The translations under genes were made by a program, and so were the position numbers. Shown piece after piece: positions 44,125 to 52,987 of a stretch of 64,000 nt of DNA. The notes under the pieces were generated by a model. That model was given only the letters and a program-made list of their open reading frames with translations. It ran no database searches and was not told the origin of the DNA. The DNA lies in assembly GCF_052119425.1 (NCBI RefSeq), contig NZ_JBQKFH010000003.1, forward strand, positions 1 through 64,000, in the 5' to 3' direction. Every line of letters begins with the position of its first letter. Position 1 is the first letter of the stretch. This stretch comes from Enterococcus_E cecorum_C. Its GTDB lineage: Bacteria > Bacillota > Bacilli > Lactobacillales > Enterococcaceae.

Positions 44125-44142
44125 ATAGAATCGAGGAAAAAA

Positions 44143-45087
44143 ATGTCTGTAAAAACTTTTTTGGATTTGGTCGAAATTAAAACGAAATTGGCTAGTTTAA
44201 CGCCTTTTGTTATCGGTGTACTATTTACGTTAAGTTACTTTAATGAATTTCATGTAGGCAACACCATTATCTTTTTTATTGGTATGCTATGTTTTGATAT
44301 GGCGACCACAGCGATTAATAATTATATGGATTTCAGAAAAGCAAAATCTGAGGAGTATAAATATACGGAAAATGTTGTTGGTCGTGAACATATTCCAGAA
44401 AAATTAGTGCAACAAATCATATTTGGATTAATTTTTGTTGCTTTTTTAGTTGGTATGTATTTATCGTTTAAAACGGGTTGGTTGCTTTTAGTGATGGGCT
44501 GTTTGTGCTGCTTTATCGGTGTCTTTTATACATTCGGCCCAGTGCCACTTTCTCGTATGCCTTTAGGTGAGTTGTTTAGTGGGGTAACCATGGGTTTAGG
44601 AATTTTTGCGATGGTTATATACATCAATATTTATCAAAGCAAAGTTCTCTGGCTCAATTTAAGTTTGAAAACAGGACAGTTTGCCTTAACTGGTAATCTA
44701 TGGACAGTATTGGCGGTAATTTGGGCGTCCATTCCGATGATTTGTACGATTGCTAATATTATGTTAGCCAATAATTTATGTGATTTAGACCAAGATATTG
44801 AAAATCATCGCTATACTTTGCCTTATTATATTGGTCGTCAAAATGGGGTTTTCCTATTTAATATTTTAATGTATTTATGTTTTATTACGTTGACGATTGG
44901 TTTATTTTTGGGGCTATATCATTGGACGATTCTTTTTATTTGGGCGATATTTCCAATAATCCGTAATAACTTACGAATTTTTTCAAAAAAACAAATCAAA
45001 CGCGAAACCTTCAGTATTTCTATTAAAAATTTAATCGTCTTTAATGGTGCATATGCGCTTTGTTTATTGCTAGGCCTATTCTTTTAA
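44143..45087 (+). CDS. dmkA: DmkA, UbiA-family DHNA polyprenyltransferase
   Basis: 314 residues with eight or nine membrane helices and the two aspartate motifs of UbiA prenyltransferases, NNYMDFRKAKSEEY near 65 and NNLCDLDQDIENHRY near 207. It joins the polyprenyl chain from DmkB to 1,4-dihydroxy-2-naphthoate, giving demethylmenaquinone, the electron carrier of this locus. A menA-type protein is the alternative name. The gene ends before a strong terminator. Confidence 0.88.
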   Translation: MSVKTFLDLVEIKTKLASLTPFVIGVLFTLSYFNEFHVGNTIIFFIGMLCFDMATTAINNYMDFRKAKSEEYKYTENVVGREHIPEKLVQQIIFGLIFVAFLVGMYLSFKTGWLLLVMGCLCCFIGVFYTFGPVPLSRMPLGELFSGVTMGLGIFAMVIYINIYQSKVLWLNLSLKTGQFALTGNLWTVLAVIWASIPMICTIANIMLANNLCDLDQDIENHRYTLPYYIGRQNGVFLFNILMYLCFITLTIGLFLGLYHWTILFIWAIFPIIRNNLRIFSKKQIKRETFSISIKNLIVFNGAYALCLLLGLFF

Positions 45088-45097
45088 TAACTATGAT

Positions 45098-45128
45098 GAA
45101 GTCTCTACAAAAAGAGGCTTCTTTTTTT
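45098..45128 (+). terminator. Terminator after dmkA
   Basis: GAAGTCTCT pairs with AGAGGCTTC, one G-T, then T8. Confidence 0.82.
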
Positions 45129-45168
45129 ATCCAATAAAATGAAGAGGAAAAATATTTCAAACAGGCTA

Positions 45169-45223
45169 TTGACAGGCCCAAAAATTTTTGTTAATTTATA
45201 AAACGTAACAGTTACGATTTATA
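45169..45223 (+). promoter_or_regulatory. adcA promoter with Zur-type operator
   Basis: TTGACA (45169-45174) and a weak TAATTT 17 bases on are followed by a 27-base palindrome centred on A45210 (45197-45223). Its arms, TATAAAACGTAAC and GTTACGATTTATA, match at 12 of 13 positions. The core resembles the Firmicute Zur box AAATCGTAATnATTACGATTT, so zinc-dependent repression is expected. Confidence 0.75.
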
Positions 45224-45242
45224 AAAAGAAATGAGGAATATG

Positions 45243-46757
45243 ATGAAAAAGAAAGTTTTATTATTATGTGTTGCTTGTGCGAGCATCTTATTAACAGCTT
45301 GTCAAAAACAACCTGAATCAAATAGTAAAAAACCAACCATTATGACAACTATTTATCCTGTGTATGAGTTTACCAAGGAAATTGTAGGCGATAAAGCAAA
45401 TGTAGAATTACTGATTCCAGCAGGAACGGAACCACATGATTTTGAACCATCTGCCAAAGATATTGCCAAAATACAACAAAGCCAAACAATGGTCTATGAT
45501 GATCCAAATATGGAAACTTGGGTGGGAAAAGTAAAGTCTAGTTTAACGGATGATAAAGTGAATTTTATCCAGTCTACTAAGGATATGGTTTTATTACCTG
45601 GTGGTGAGGAAGAAGAGCATGATCATGATCATGGTGCAGACGGACACCATCATGAATTTGACCCGCATGTTTGGTTAGCTCCTAGCCTAGCCAAAAAGCA
45701 AGTACAAACCATTACCAAAGAATTAAGCAAACAATATCCAAAACTGCAGAAAAAGTTTGCAACCAATAGTCAAAAATATTTAGCTAAATTAACGCAATTA
45801 GATCAAGAATATCAAAAACAACTGGGTCAATTACCGCAAAAACATTTTGTGACCCAGCATAGTGCTTTTCAATATTTAGCTGTTGAATATGGATTAAAAC
45901 AAATTCCCATTGCAGGCATCAACCCAGAAGAAGAGCCTAGTGCAAGCAAATTAGCTGAACTGAAAAAACTGGTAAAACAATATGAAGTCCAAACGATCTT
46001 TTTTGAAGAAAATGCCCAGGATAAAATTGCTCGTACCTTAGCCAAAGAAGCTAATGTGAAGTTAGCGGTCTTAAATCCATTAGAAGGACTGACTAATTCA
46101 CAAATTAAAAAAGGCGAAAACTATCTAACCGTGATGCGCCAAAACTTGCAAGCTTTGGTGAAAGCTGGTAGTAAGCAACCATCCATGAAACAAGAAAATA
46201 CACAGGCTAAACCAAAAACAGTCTATAATGGTTACTTTGAAGATGACCAAATCAAAAATCGTACTTTAAAAGACTGGCAAGGTACCTGGCAGTCTGTCTA
46301 TCCATTAGTCGCTAAAGGTGAATTAGATCAAGTGTTTCATTACAAAGCCAAATTAAATCCTGGAAAATCTGAGGAAGCTTATCGTAGCTATTACGAAAAA
46401 GGTTATCGTACGAATGTCAAACAAATAGAGATTCAAGGAGATACTTTCACCTTTACGTTTGATGATGGAACCAAACAAAGCAGTGACTATCGCTATGTGG
46501 GGTATAAAGTCTTAAACTACGAGGCAGGCAATCGGGGCGTCAGATATCTTTTTGAGGCTAAAGATTTACAAACCAAAGCCTTTAAATATTTACAATTTAG
46601 TGATCATGCTATTTCACCACAAAAAGCTGGCCATTTCCACTTATATTTTGGTAACGAGTCTCAAGAAGCCTTACTAAATGAATTAGAAAACTGGCCGACT
46701 TATTACCCAAGCCAACTGTCAGCGCATGAAATTGCCCAAGAGATGGTTGCTCATTAA
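45243..46757 (+). CDS. adcA: AdcA/ZnuA zinc-binding lipoprotein with ZinT domain
   Basis: 504 residues. The lipoprotein signal peptide (lipobox LLTAC) is followed by a cluster A-1 solute-binding domain (about 35-310) with the His-rich loop HDHDHGADGHHHEFDPHVW. A ZinT domain runs from about 325 to the end, with HFHLYFGNES. This fused form is the zinc receptor AdcA of streptococci and enterococci. The ABC permease and ATPase genes are not adjacent, so it must work with proteins encoded elsewhere. The Zur-type operator fits zinc-starvation induction. ATG 45240 is an alternative start. Confidence 0.93.
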   Translation: MKKKVLLLCVACASILLTACQKQPESNSKKPTIMTTIYPVYEFTKEIVGDKANVELLIPAGTEPHDFEPSAKDIAKIQQSQTMVYDDPNMETWVGKVKSSLTDDKVNFIQSTKDMVLLPGGEEEEHDHDHGADGHHHEFDPHVWLAPSLAKKQVQTITKELSKQYPKLQKKFATNSQKYLAKLTQLDQEYQKQLGQLPQKHFVTQHSAFQYLAVEYGLKQIPIAGINPEEEPSASKLAELKKLVKQYEVQTIFFEENAQDKIARTLAKEANVKLAVLNPLEGLTNSQIKKGENYLTVMRQNLQALVKAGSKQPSMKQENTQAKPKTVYNGYFEDDQIKNRTLKDWQGTWQSVYPLVAKGELDQVFHYKAKLNPGKSEEAYRSYYEKGYRTNVKQIEIQGDTFTFTFDDGTKQSSDYRYVGYKVLNYEAGNRGVRYLFEAKDLQTKAFKYLQFSDHAISPQKAGHFHLYFGNESQEALLNELENWPTYYPSQLSAHEIAQEMVAH

Positions 46758-46825
46758 CCATAGCCGTAGACAAAGCAAAGAGAATAGAGTAGAATGAAGG
46801 CAAAATTTTACAGGATGTGATTGTA

Positions 46826-47539
46826 ATGCGCCCTTTCATTGGACTAATTCCTTTATATGATGAAAAGTTAGAAAGTATTTGGATGTTACCCGAGTATCAA
46901 AAATTAATTGAGCAAGCAGGCGGGATTCCAGTCGTTTTACCTTTGACTGCGGATGAAGCAACCCTCAATCAATTATATGAGCAGCTAGATGGTTTACTTT
47001 TAACCGGTGGCCATGATGTCAATCCCACACTTTATGGGGAAGAAAAACGTCCCGAATGCCAAGTGTTATGTGAAATACGCGACAAGATGGAGATTTCGCT
47101 AATAAAGTTATTTTTAAAAACAGACAAACCTATTTTCGGGATTTGCCGCGGCTTACAAATTTTAAATGTGTATTTTGGCGGCTCATTGTATCAAGATATT
47201 CCAACGCAATTTGCAACTGATTTGGTGCATAGTATGCCAAAACCATATGATCAAGGCATCCATCAAGTGACCCTTTATGCCGATACGCCTTTATATGAGT
47301 TATTGCAAACAGGAGAATTAAGTGTCAATAGCCGCCATCATCAAGCGATAAAAGACTTAGCACCTGATTTAGTCGCGATGGCTCAGGCAACAGATGGCCT
47401 AATAGAAGCCGTTTATCATCCGGATTATCTTTTCGTTTGGGCTGTTCAGTGGCATCCGGAGCATATGTATCAATCAACCGTAAGTAAACAATTGGCACAG
47501 AAATTTATCCAAGCCTGTCGTGATAGAAAAAAACTATAG
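46826..47539 (+). CDS. Gamma-glutamyl-gamma-aminobutyrate hydrolase family (class I GATase, C26)
   Basis: 237 residues with the glutamine amidotransferase triad: nucleophile in KPIFGICRGLQILN near 104, then histidine and glutamate in AVQWHPEHMY near 214. LLTGGHDVNP near 56 is the oxyanion region. PuuD relatives hydrolyse gamma-glutamyl amides such as gamma-glutamyl-GABA. No putrescine genes are nearby, so the substrate is open. The frame is open from GTG 46817, but AGGATGTGA suits ATG 46826. Confidence 0.85.
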   Translation: MRPFIGLIPLYDEKLESIWMLPEYQKLIEQAGGIPVVLPLTADEATLNQLYEQLDGLLLTGGHDVNPTLYGEEKRPECQVLCEIRDKMEISLIKLFLKTDKPIFGICRGLQILNVYFGGSLYQDIPTQFATDLVHSMPKPYDQGIHQVTLYADTPLYELLQTGELSVNSRHHQAIKDLAPDLVAMAQATDGLIEAVYHPDYLFVWAVQWHPEHMYQSTVSKQLAQKFIQACRDRKKL

Positions 47540-47554
47540 ATACTAGATATTGCG

Positions 47555-47582
47555 TTGACATTTTGAATCGTTGTGCTATGAT
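47555..47582 (+). promoter_or_regulatory. Sigma-70 promoter of the O-acetylhomoserine sulfhydrylase gene
   Basis: TTGACA (47555-47560), 16 bases, TATGAT (47577-47582), 54 bases before the start codon. Confidence 0.7.
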
Positions 47583-47635
47583 TTAATCAAATTCTAATAA
47601 TTTTTAGTAAATTTACATTTTTTGGAGGGATTTTC

Positions 47636-48907
47636 ATGACACAACGCTTCGAAACCATTCAATTACACGGAGGACATACCGTCGATAAAGAAACAGGAAG
47701 TCGGGCCGTACCGATTTATCAAACAACTTCTTATGTATTTGAAAATGCTGAACAAGCCGCGGCCCGCTTTGCTTTAGAAGAAGGCGGAAATATTTATACG
47801 CGAATTACCAACCCAACGACTAGTATTTTAGAAGAACGACTTGCTTTATTAGAAGGTGGTGTGGGCGCTTTAGCCACAGCATCAGGTTCAAGTGCGATTA
47901 GCTATGCGATTCAAAATATTGCTAGCAGTGGCGATCATGTCGTATCAGCGAGTACCCTTTATGGCGGGACCTATAACTTATTTGCCAATACCTTACCTGA
48001 ATTTGGCATTACTACTACTTTTGTCAATGCTGAAAATCTTGATGAAGTGAAAGCTGCCATTCAAGAAAATACCAAAGCTTTATTTATCGAATCACTTGGT
48101 AATCCAGATATCAATGTGTTAGATGTGGAAGCGTTAAGTCAAATTGCGCATGAAGCAGGGATTCCATTAATTGTGGATAATACTTTTGCAACACCTTATC
48201 TATTTAGACCATTTGAACATGGCGCAGATATTACCGTTTACTCCACTACTAAATATATTGGTGGTCATGGCGTTTCCTTAGGTGGGGCGATCGTTGATTC
48301 TGGAAACTTTGACTGGACGAATGGCAAATTTGCGAAATTAGTCGATCCAGATCCTAGTTACCATGGTGTTTCTTGGACGCAAGCAGCCGGAAATGCCGCT
48401 TATATCACCCGTGCTAGAACGATTTTATTACGTGACTTTGGCGCAGCGATTTCACCATTTAATGCTTGGACTTTACTACTAGGTATCGAAACGTTATCAC
48501 TAAGAATGGAACGTCATGTCGAAAATGCACAACGAATTGCTGAGTTTTTAGAAAATCATCCAAAAGTTGCTTGGGTTCATTATCCAACCTTAAAGAGTAG
48601 CCCATATTATGATTTGGCACAAAAATATTTCCCTAAAGGTACGAGCTCAGTCTTTTCATTTGGACTAAAAGCCGGGAAAGAAGCCAGTCAAAAACTATGT
48701 GGTTCAACGAAAATCTTCTCATTATTAGCAAATGTGGGCGATGCAAAATCATTAATTATCCATCCAGCTTCTACCACCCACTCCCAATTAAATGAAGAAG
48801 ACTTGAAAGCAGCAGGTATCCAACCAGAAACCATTCGTATCTCTGTGGGTATCGAAAATGTAGAAGACTTAATTGAAGATTTAACGCAAGCCTTAGAACA
48901 AATTTAA
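47636..48907 (+). CDS. O-acetylhomoserine (thiol)-lyase, MetY type
   Basis: 423 residues, longer than cystathionine synthases and typical of MetY/CysD sulfhydrylases, which make homocysteine from O-acetylhomoserine and sulfide. Motifs: TIQLHGGHTVDKETGSRAVPIYQTTSYVF at the start, IVDNTFATPYLFRPFEHGAD near 178, the PLP lysine in VYSTTKYIGGHG near 205, and IHPASTTHSQL near 380. TGGAGGG precedes the ATG. It is a single gene with its own promoter and terminator. Confidence 0.9.
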   Translation: MTQRFETIQLHGGHTVDKETGSRAVPIYQTTSYVFENAEQAAARFALEEGGNIYTRITNPTTSILEERLALLEGGVGALATASGSSAISYAIQNIASSGDHVVSASTLYGGTYNLFANTLPEFGITTTFVNAENLDEVKAAIQENTKALFIESLGNPDINVLDVEALSQIAHEAGIPLIVDNTFATPYLFRPFEHGADITVYSTTKYIGGHGVSLGGAIVDSGNFDWTNGKFAKLVDPDPSYHGVSWTQAAGNAAYITRARTILLRDFGAAISPFNAWTLLLGIETLSLRMERHVENAQRIAEFLENHPKVAWVHYPTLKSSPYYDLAQKYFPKGTSSVFSFGLKAGKEASQKLCGSTKIFSLLANVGDAKSLIIHPASTTHSQLNEEDLKAAGIQPETIRISVGIENVEDLIEDLTQALEQI

Positions 48908-48920
48908 GCAAATGATTATT

Positions 48921-48970
48921 ATCCTTAAGCATTTGGCCGAAATTGGTCGAATGTTTAAGGATTTTTTTTA
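48921..48970 (+). terminator. Terminator after the sulfhydrylase gene
   Basis: ATCCTTAAGCATTTGGCC pairs with GGTCGAATGTTTAAGGAT, with a few G-T pairs, then T8. Confidence 0.85.
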
Positions 48971-49060
48971 TTTGTAAAACGCATTTTGAACTTTTTTGCG
49001 AATTTAATAAGTAGAGGCCTCTATTCATTCTTTCAAGTTAAGGGAAAGGAAGTGAGAATC

Positions 49061-49990
49061 ATGCTAATTGAAGATTTTTCTGATGAGATGATCGAATTTG
49101 GGGTTAAAGAGCAGATGCAAGATATGTATTTGTACTTACGCGAGGATAAAGGAGTGATTCAATTCAGAAAAAATCAAGAAATTGCTTCATTTAAAGAAGT
49201 CAGTCCTCAAATCGCCCAACAATTAATTACGCGTTTTAAATACTTAGGGGAAATGGATGTAGGAGAACATCGCCGCGCCCAACTAGGAGCTATCAGTTAT
49301 CCATTACATGATGAGGTGCAAAGATTACGACTTTCCACCGTGGGGGATTATCGTGGCAATGAAAGTATGGTCATTCGCTTTTTGTACAATTTATCCGTCG
49401 ATCATCTGCATTATTTTAGCTATGAACAGTTTGAAACGATTGTCAAACGAACCAAAGCAGCAGGGTTATATCTCTTTAGTGGTCCAACGGGTTCAGGTAA
49501 AACGACTTTAATGTATCAGCTTGCCAAACAAATCAAAGGGCAAGTGATTACGATTGAAGACCCGGTAGAAATTGAGGAACCGAGCTTTTTGCAGTTACAG
49601 ACCAACGATAAAATTAATCAAACCTATGATCAATTAATTAAATTATCTTTGCGTCATCGTCCGGATATTTTAATCATTGGCGAGATTCGTGATGAACGTA
49701 CCGCCAAAGCAGCGATTCGAGCCGCCTTAACTGGACACAAAGTATTTGCGACTGTTCATGCTAAAGGCGTCCGTGAAACGAAAAGTCGGCTCATTGATTT
49801 AATTGGTGAAACAAGTGAGTTAGATAATTGTTTGATGGGGGTTATTTATCAGCGGATGTTAAATGATCCTAATGGCCAAGCAGAAGTGGTTTTTGGTTAT
49901 GAATTTTACAGTGAACCAGCTATTTATTTACCTTTTAGTGACAGTCTTAAGCAGTATCAGAGGTATTATGATGAAGGTCAAAAAAGATAA
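49061..49990 (+). CDS. comGA: ComGA, competence pilus assembly ATPase
   Basis: 309 residues of the PilB/GspE secretion ATPase family, with a short N-terminal domain. The Walker A loop is LFSGPTGSGKTTLMY (141 onward), the Asp box IEDPVEIEE follows, and Walker B is ILIIGEIRDERTAKAAIRAALTGHKVFATVHAK. It powers assembly of the DNA-uptake pseudopilus. The frame opens 25 codons earlier, but AAGGAAGTGA before ATG 49061 decides the start. First gene of the comG operon. Confidence 0.93.
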   Translation: MLIEDFSDEMIEFGVKEQMQDMYLYLREDKGVIQFRKNQEIASFKEVSPQIAQQLITRFKYLGEMDVGEHRRAQLGAISYPLHDEVQRLRLSTVGDYRGNESMVIRFLYNLSVDHLHYFSYEQFETIVKRTKAAGLYLFSGPTGSGKTTLMYQLAKQIKGQVITIEDPVEIEEPSFLQLQTNDKINQTYDQLIKLSLRHRPDILIIGEIRDERTAKAAIRAALTGHKVFATVHAKGVRETKSRLIDLIGETSELDNCLMGVIYQRMLNDPNGQAEVVFGYEFYSEPAIYLPFSDSLKQYQRYYDEGQKR

Positions 49991-50981
49991 AAAAGCCCAA
50001 AAGCAACTCGTTTACTTGCTTTCCATTTATTTAAATAGCGGATTTTCGATGCAAAGTAGTTTTCAATTAATTCAACGAGGAAAACAATTATCGCCGCAGT
50101 ATTTAGCCCAAATCGAAAAAATGCTTTGTACAGGCACTGAATTAGAAGAAATTTTTCGCACGCTTCACTTCAGTCCACAGATTATCGCCCAGATTCAATT
50201 GGCGCAAATTCATGGTAATTTACCACTCACTTTAGCTAGTATTTATCAGCAATTAAAACTACGCCAAGAACGTCTTCAAAAAATGCAGCAAATCTTATTT
50301 TATCCTGTATTATTATTGGTATTTTTGTTAGGAATGTTATTGCTGATGCGCTTTATCTTATTACCTCAGTTTATTGAGACGGGCATGGTCAGCAAAAAAC
50401 AGGGGATGATTTTCCTGTTATGGTATGCACCGAATATTTTAGTAGGTGTGTGTGGGATAAGTGTTTTGGGTTATATCTTGCAAAAAAGTTTATGGCGTCG
50501 CTTGCCTGTATTACAAAAAGTCCAATATTATTGCCGGATTCCGGGTATCAAGGCGTTGATTCAGCTATATTATACGAGTTTTTTTGCTTCTGAGTGGGGA
50601 CTATTATTGCAACAAGGCTTAGAACTTAGGCAAATCATCTTATGTATGCAACAGTTGGAACAGCACTCCTTTATGCATGAATTATCACGCGATGTCGCTA
50701 AGAAGCTTTCAGTTGGACTCACTTTACAACAAGCCTTAGCCGATGAAGTGTTTTTTACACCAGAGTTTACCCAAATTTTGTTTCAAGGGGAGATGACCGG
50801 TGATTTAGGCAAAGAATTAACGATTTATAGTCGCTTGAGTTTAGAAACCTTCCAACAAAAATTACAGCAAGGGATGCAGTGGATTCAACCCGTTGTCTTC
50901 TTTTTTGTTGCGGTTTTAGTGCTAGGAATGTATTTATCAATTTTAATGCCGGTTTACAGTCAAATCGGCCAATTTAGTTAA
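49971..50981 (+). CDS. comGB: ComGB, competence pilus platform protein
   Basis: 336 residues of the GspF/PilC family with two T2SSF domains and three membrane helices (about 100-125, 150-172 and 305-330). The cytoplasmic segments include the second-domain motif FQGEMTGDLGKEL. It anchors the pilus machine in the membrane. The frame is open from 49863 within comGA, but AGAGG at 49959-49963 points to ATG 49971 (49968 is an alternative). It overlaps comGA by 20 bases. Confidence 0.9.
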   Translation: MKVKKDKKAQKQLVYLLSIYLNSGFSMQSSFQLIQRGKQLSPQYLAQIEKMLCTGTELEEIFRTLHFSPQIIAQIQLAQIHGNLPLTLASIYQQLKLRQERLQKMQQILFYPVLLLVFLLGMLLLMRFILLPQFIETGMVSKKQGMIFLLWYAPNILVGVCGISVLGYILQKSLWRRLPVLQKVQYYCRIPGIKALIQLYYTSFFASEWGLLLQQGLELRQIILCMQQLEQHSFMHELSRDVAKKLSVGLTLQQALADEVFFTPEFTQILFQGEMTGDLGKELTIYSRLSLETFQQKLQQGMQWIQPVVFFFVAVLVLGMYLSILMPVYSQIGQFS

Positions 50982-50995
50982 TGGAGGAAAAGAGA

Positions 50996-51298
50996 ATGAA
51001 AAGAAAAAAATTCAAAGCTTTTACTTTAATTGAGATGATTATTGTCCTTTTTATTATTGGCATGTTAATGATGATTTTTGTGCCGAATTTAACTAAAAAA
51101 GGCAATGATGCGCAGAAAAAATCAGATATTGCTATTGCTAAGGTTGTTAAACAGGAAATTGAATTATATAAGGCAGAAAAGGGCGAAGAACCAAATGACG
51201 CTAAAATTGTCGAATTAGTCGGTGAAGATCGTGCAAAAATCTATCAAAAGCATAAAGATGAAGTGAAAGATGAATATACGCCAACCCCAGCAAACTAA
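50996..51298 (+). CDS. comGC: ComGC, major pseudopilin
   Basis: 100 residues with a class III leader and processing motif KAFTLIEMIIVLFIIGML, followed by a helical and charged body. It should be the main pilin of the DNA-uptake pilus, cleaved by ComC. GGAGG at 50983-50987 selects ATG 50996 over the in-frame ATG at 50981. Its 3' end overlaps comGD by 29 bases. Confidence 0.93.
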   Translation: MKRKKFKAFTLIEMIIVLFIIGMLMMIFVPNLTKKGNDAQKKSDIAIAKVVKQEIELYKAEKGEEPNDAKIVELVGEDRAKIYQKHKDEVKDEYTPTPAN

Positions 51299-51731
51299 GC
51301 GCAAAATAATGTCTTTTACTTTGATAGAGTGTCTATTGGTATTGTGGCTTTTGACTTCATTAGCAAGTTTAAGTGTGCATGGTTACCAAAAGATGCAACA
51401 ACAACTTGAGCGCGCGCGTTTTTTTCGTCAATTTGAATCTAGCTTTTACCTAACCATTGCCCGGGCCATTACCACCGATGCGCCTTCAGAAATGATTATC
51501 AATGCGAGTGGGATTCGCATGGAGCATCCAAAGTTTTCCGCTATTGTGTTTCACTATCCAGAGGGCATTCACTGTATTTCCTCTGCTCGCTATCTACGTT
51601 TTAGTAGTAAGACCGGTAATTATGCCCCAGCTAGCAAAGTCGTATTTGCCGATGAGCATGCGCGGTGCAAGGTGATTTATTCATTTTATTTTGGAAGTGG
51701 TCGCTATGAAAAGAAAATTATCCCGCTTTAA
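51270..51731 (+). CDS. comGD: ComGD, minor pseudopilin
   Basis: 153 residues. The prepilin motif is KIMSFTLIECLLVLWLLT; the residue before Phe is Ser in place of the usual Gly, while Glu5 is kept. The C-terminal part is a small beta-rich domain. The start at 51270 lies inside comGC and keeps the basic residues needed before the cleavage site. ATG 51309 would remove them. Confidence 0.82.
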   Translation: MNIRQPQQTKRKIMSFTLIECLLVLWLLTSLASLSVHGYQKMQQQLERARFFRQFESSFYLTIARAITTDAPSEMIINASGIRMEHPKFSAIVFHYPEGIHCISSARYLRFSSKTGNYAPASKVVFADEHARCKVIYSFYFGSGRYEKKIIPL

Positions 51732-51972
51732 TCAGCCAGCTTATATCTTTATGGAAAGTTTATTTAGTCTCTTTTTATTTGCGAGTTGTGCTTTATTGCT
51801 TTGGAGCAGTGCGGTCTCTTATATTCAAGAATTAAAAAGAGAAGAACAATATCTAGAAAATATGCGCGCAGCTTATGAGCAGTTGTATGTGCAAGTCTAT
51901 CATCAGCAATATCAAAAAGCGGATTTTCAGTATGAGGATCAAGGGAAAACTCAGGTGATAACTATTGAATAA
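51706..51972 (+). CDS. comGE: ComGE, minor pseudopilin
   Basis: 88 residues with one N-terminal hydrophobic helix (FMESLFSLFLFASCALLLW), preceded by basic residues and containing the conserved Glu. The remainder is hydrophilic. GGAAGTGG upstream selects ATG 51706. It overlaps comGD by 26 bases, in keeping with tight coupling in comG operons. Assigned mainly by position and build. Confidence 0.78.
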   Translation: MKRKLSRFNQPAYIFMESLFSLFLFASCALLLWSSAVSYIQELKREEQYLENMRAAYEQLYVQVYHQQYQKADFQYEDQGKTQVITIE

Positions 51973-52408
51973 ACAACGAGCCTTTACCCTTTTTGAATGT
52001 TTGTGGGCGCTATTTTTGATTGGCCTGACGCTTTTAGGGATGAATCAGTTACTTTTTGGGATGCGAAAAATTGATAACTACTTACACTTTCAGCAAACCC
52101 AAGACTTTCAACTTTCCATGATTCAACTAGAACATCAACTAAAAGATTTTCAATGGATCAAAATCGATCCGGAAAAAGTCGTCCTTGAAAGTAAAGTAGC
52201 GGAAAATGGCTATTATCCTAAGGCAATCTTAAAGCTAAGTGCGACCAATAACTTTATGCTTTCGATTAATAGTGGCAATCAGCCCATCTTAAAACAAGTA
52301 AAATCAATCCATTTTCAAGAAAACAATCAGTTTATTCAAATCGATGTTTACTTTCAAGAAGGGAACGAGAAGCATGCGACACTTTTACTACCGCCTAAAA
52401 CCACCTAG
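51965..52408 (+). CDS. comGF: ComGF, minor pseudopilin
   Basis: 147 residues beginning at TTG, MNKQRAFTLFECLWALFLIGL, a prepilin-like N-terminus. The ComGF domain follows. The aromatic/helical middle (FQLSMIQLEHQL) and the beta C-terminal part fit the family. It overlaps comGE by eight bases and is overlapped by comGG. Confidence 0.82.
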   Translation: MNKQRAFTLFECLWALFLIGLTLLGMNQLLFGMRKIDNYLHFQQTQDFQLSMIQLEHQLKDFQWIKIDPEKVVLESKVAENGYYPKAILKLSATNNFMLSINSGNQPILKQVKSIHFQENNQFIQIDVYFQEGNEKHATLLLPPKTT

Positions 52409-52766
52409 GGCCGGCATCTTGATGATTGTCCTGAGTTTCATTTTTATGTTGAGTGTGATTTTAATGATGCTGACAAGTAGCTTTCATCATCAGCAGTTGG
52501 CCAATCGCGAGGTCAAACACTATTTCCAACGCCAAATGATGAAACAATTATTGTTAGCTGATTATCAAAAAAATCCAACAAAATATGACAAAGAAGGCGT
52601 GGTGAACTACAATATTGGACAAATTCACTATCAAAAAACAACTGATGAAATGATACTTTGGATTTATTTAAAGTCCGATTCTATGAAAATAAGAGATTCA
52701 CTGAATGTTTCGGTATCTTCTTCAGATGAAACAACGACGATAACCAGTGACAAAACAAATCCTTGA
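52374..52766 (+). CDS. comGG: ComGG, minor pseudopilin-like protein
   Basis: 130 residues with one N-terminal membrane helix (GILMIVLSFIFMLSVILMMLTSS) and a hydrophilic remainder rich in Ser and Thr at the end. It lacks the full prepilin cleavage motif, as usual for ComGG. The frame is open from 52344, but GGGAA before ATG 52374 suggests the later start. Last gene of the operon before a terminator. Confidence 0.75.
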   Translation: MRHFYYRLKPPRAGILMIVLSFIFMLSVILMMLTSSFHHQQLANREVKHYFQRQMMKQLLLADYQKNPTKYDKEGVVNYNIGQIHYQKTTDEMILWIYLKSDSMKIRDSLNVSVSSSDETTTITSDKTNP

Positions 52767-52818
52767 TAGAGTAGCTTAGTTATATAATTTACAAATTAAT
52801 ACAGATGACAAAACAAAG

Positions 52819-52857
52819 ATGCTTGGAAATGAAAAGAATGTTTCCAAGCATTTTTGT
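52819..52857 (+). terminator. Terminator of the comG operon
   Basis: ATGCTTGGAAA pairs perfectly with TTTCCAAGCAT, followed by T5. Confidence 0.88.
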
Positions 52858-52987
52858 TGATTTTTCAACGTTTTCAGAAATTATTTCAACAAATGATATC
52901 AAAGAAAGCGATTGAAAAATATCACAAATTGAGATAAAATTAAACAGACGGTAAAGTTGTTATAAATTATATAATGGAGTTGAAAAA

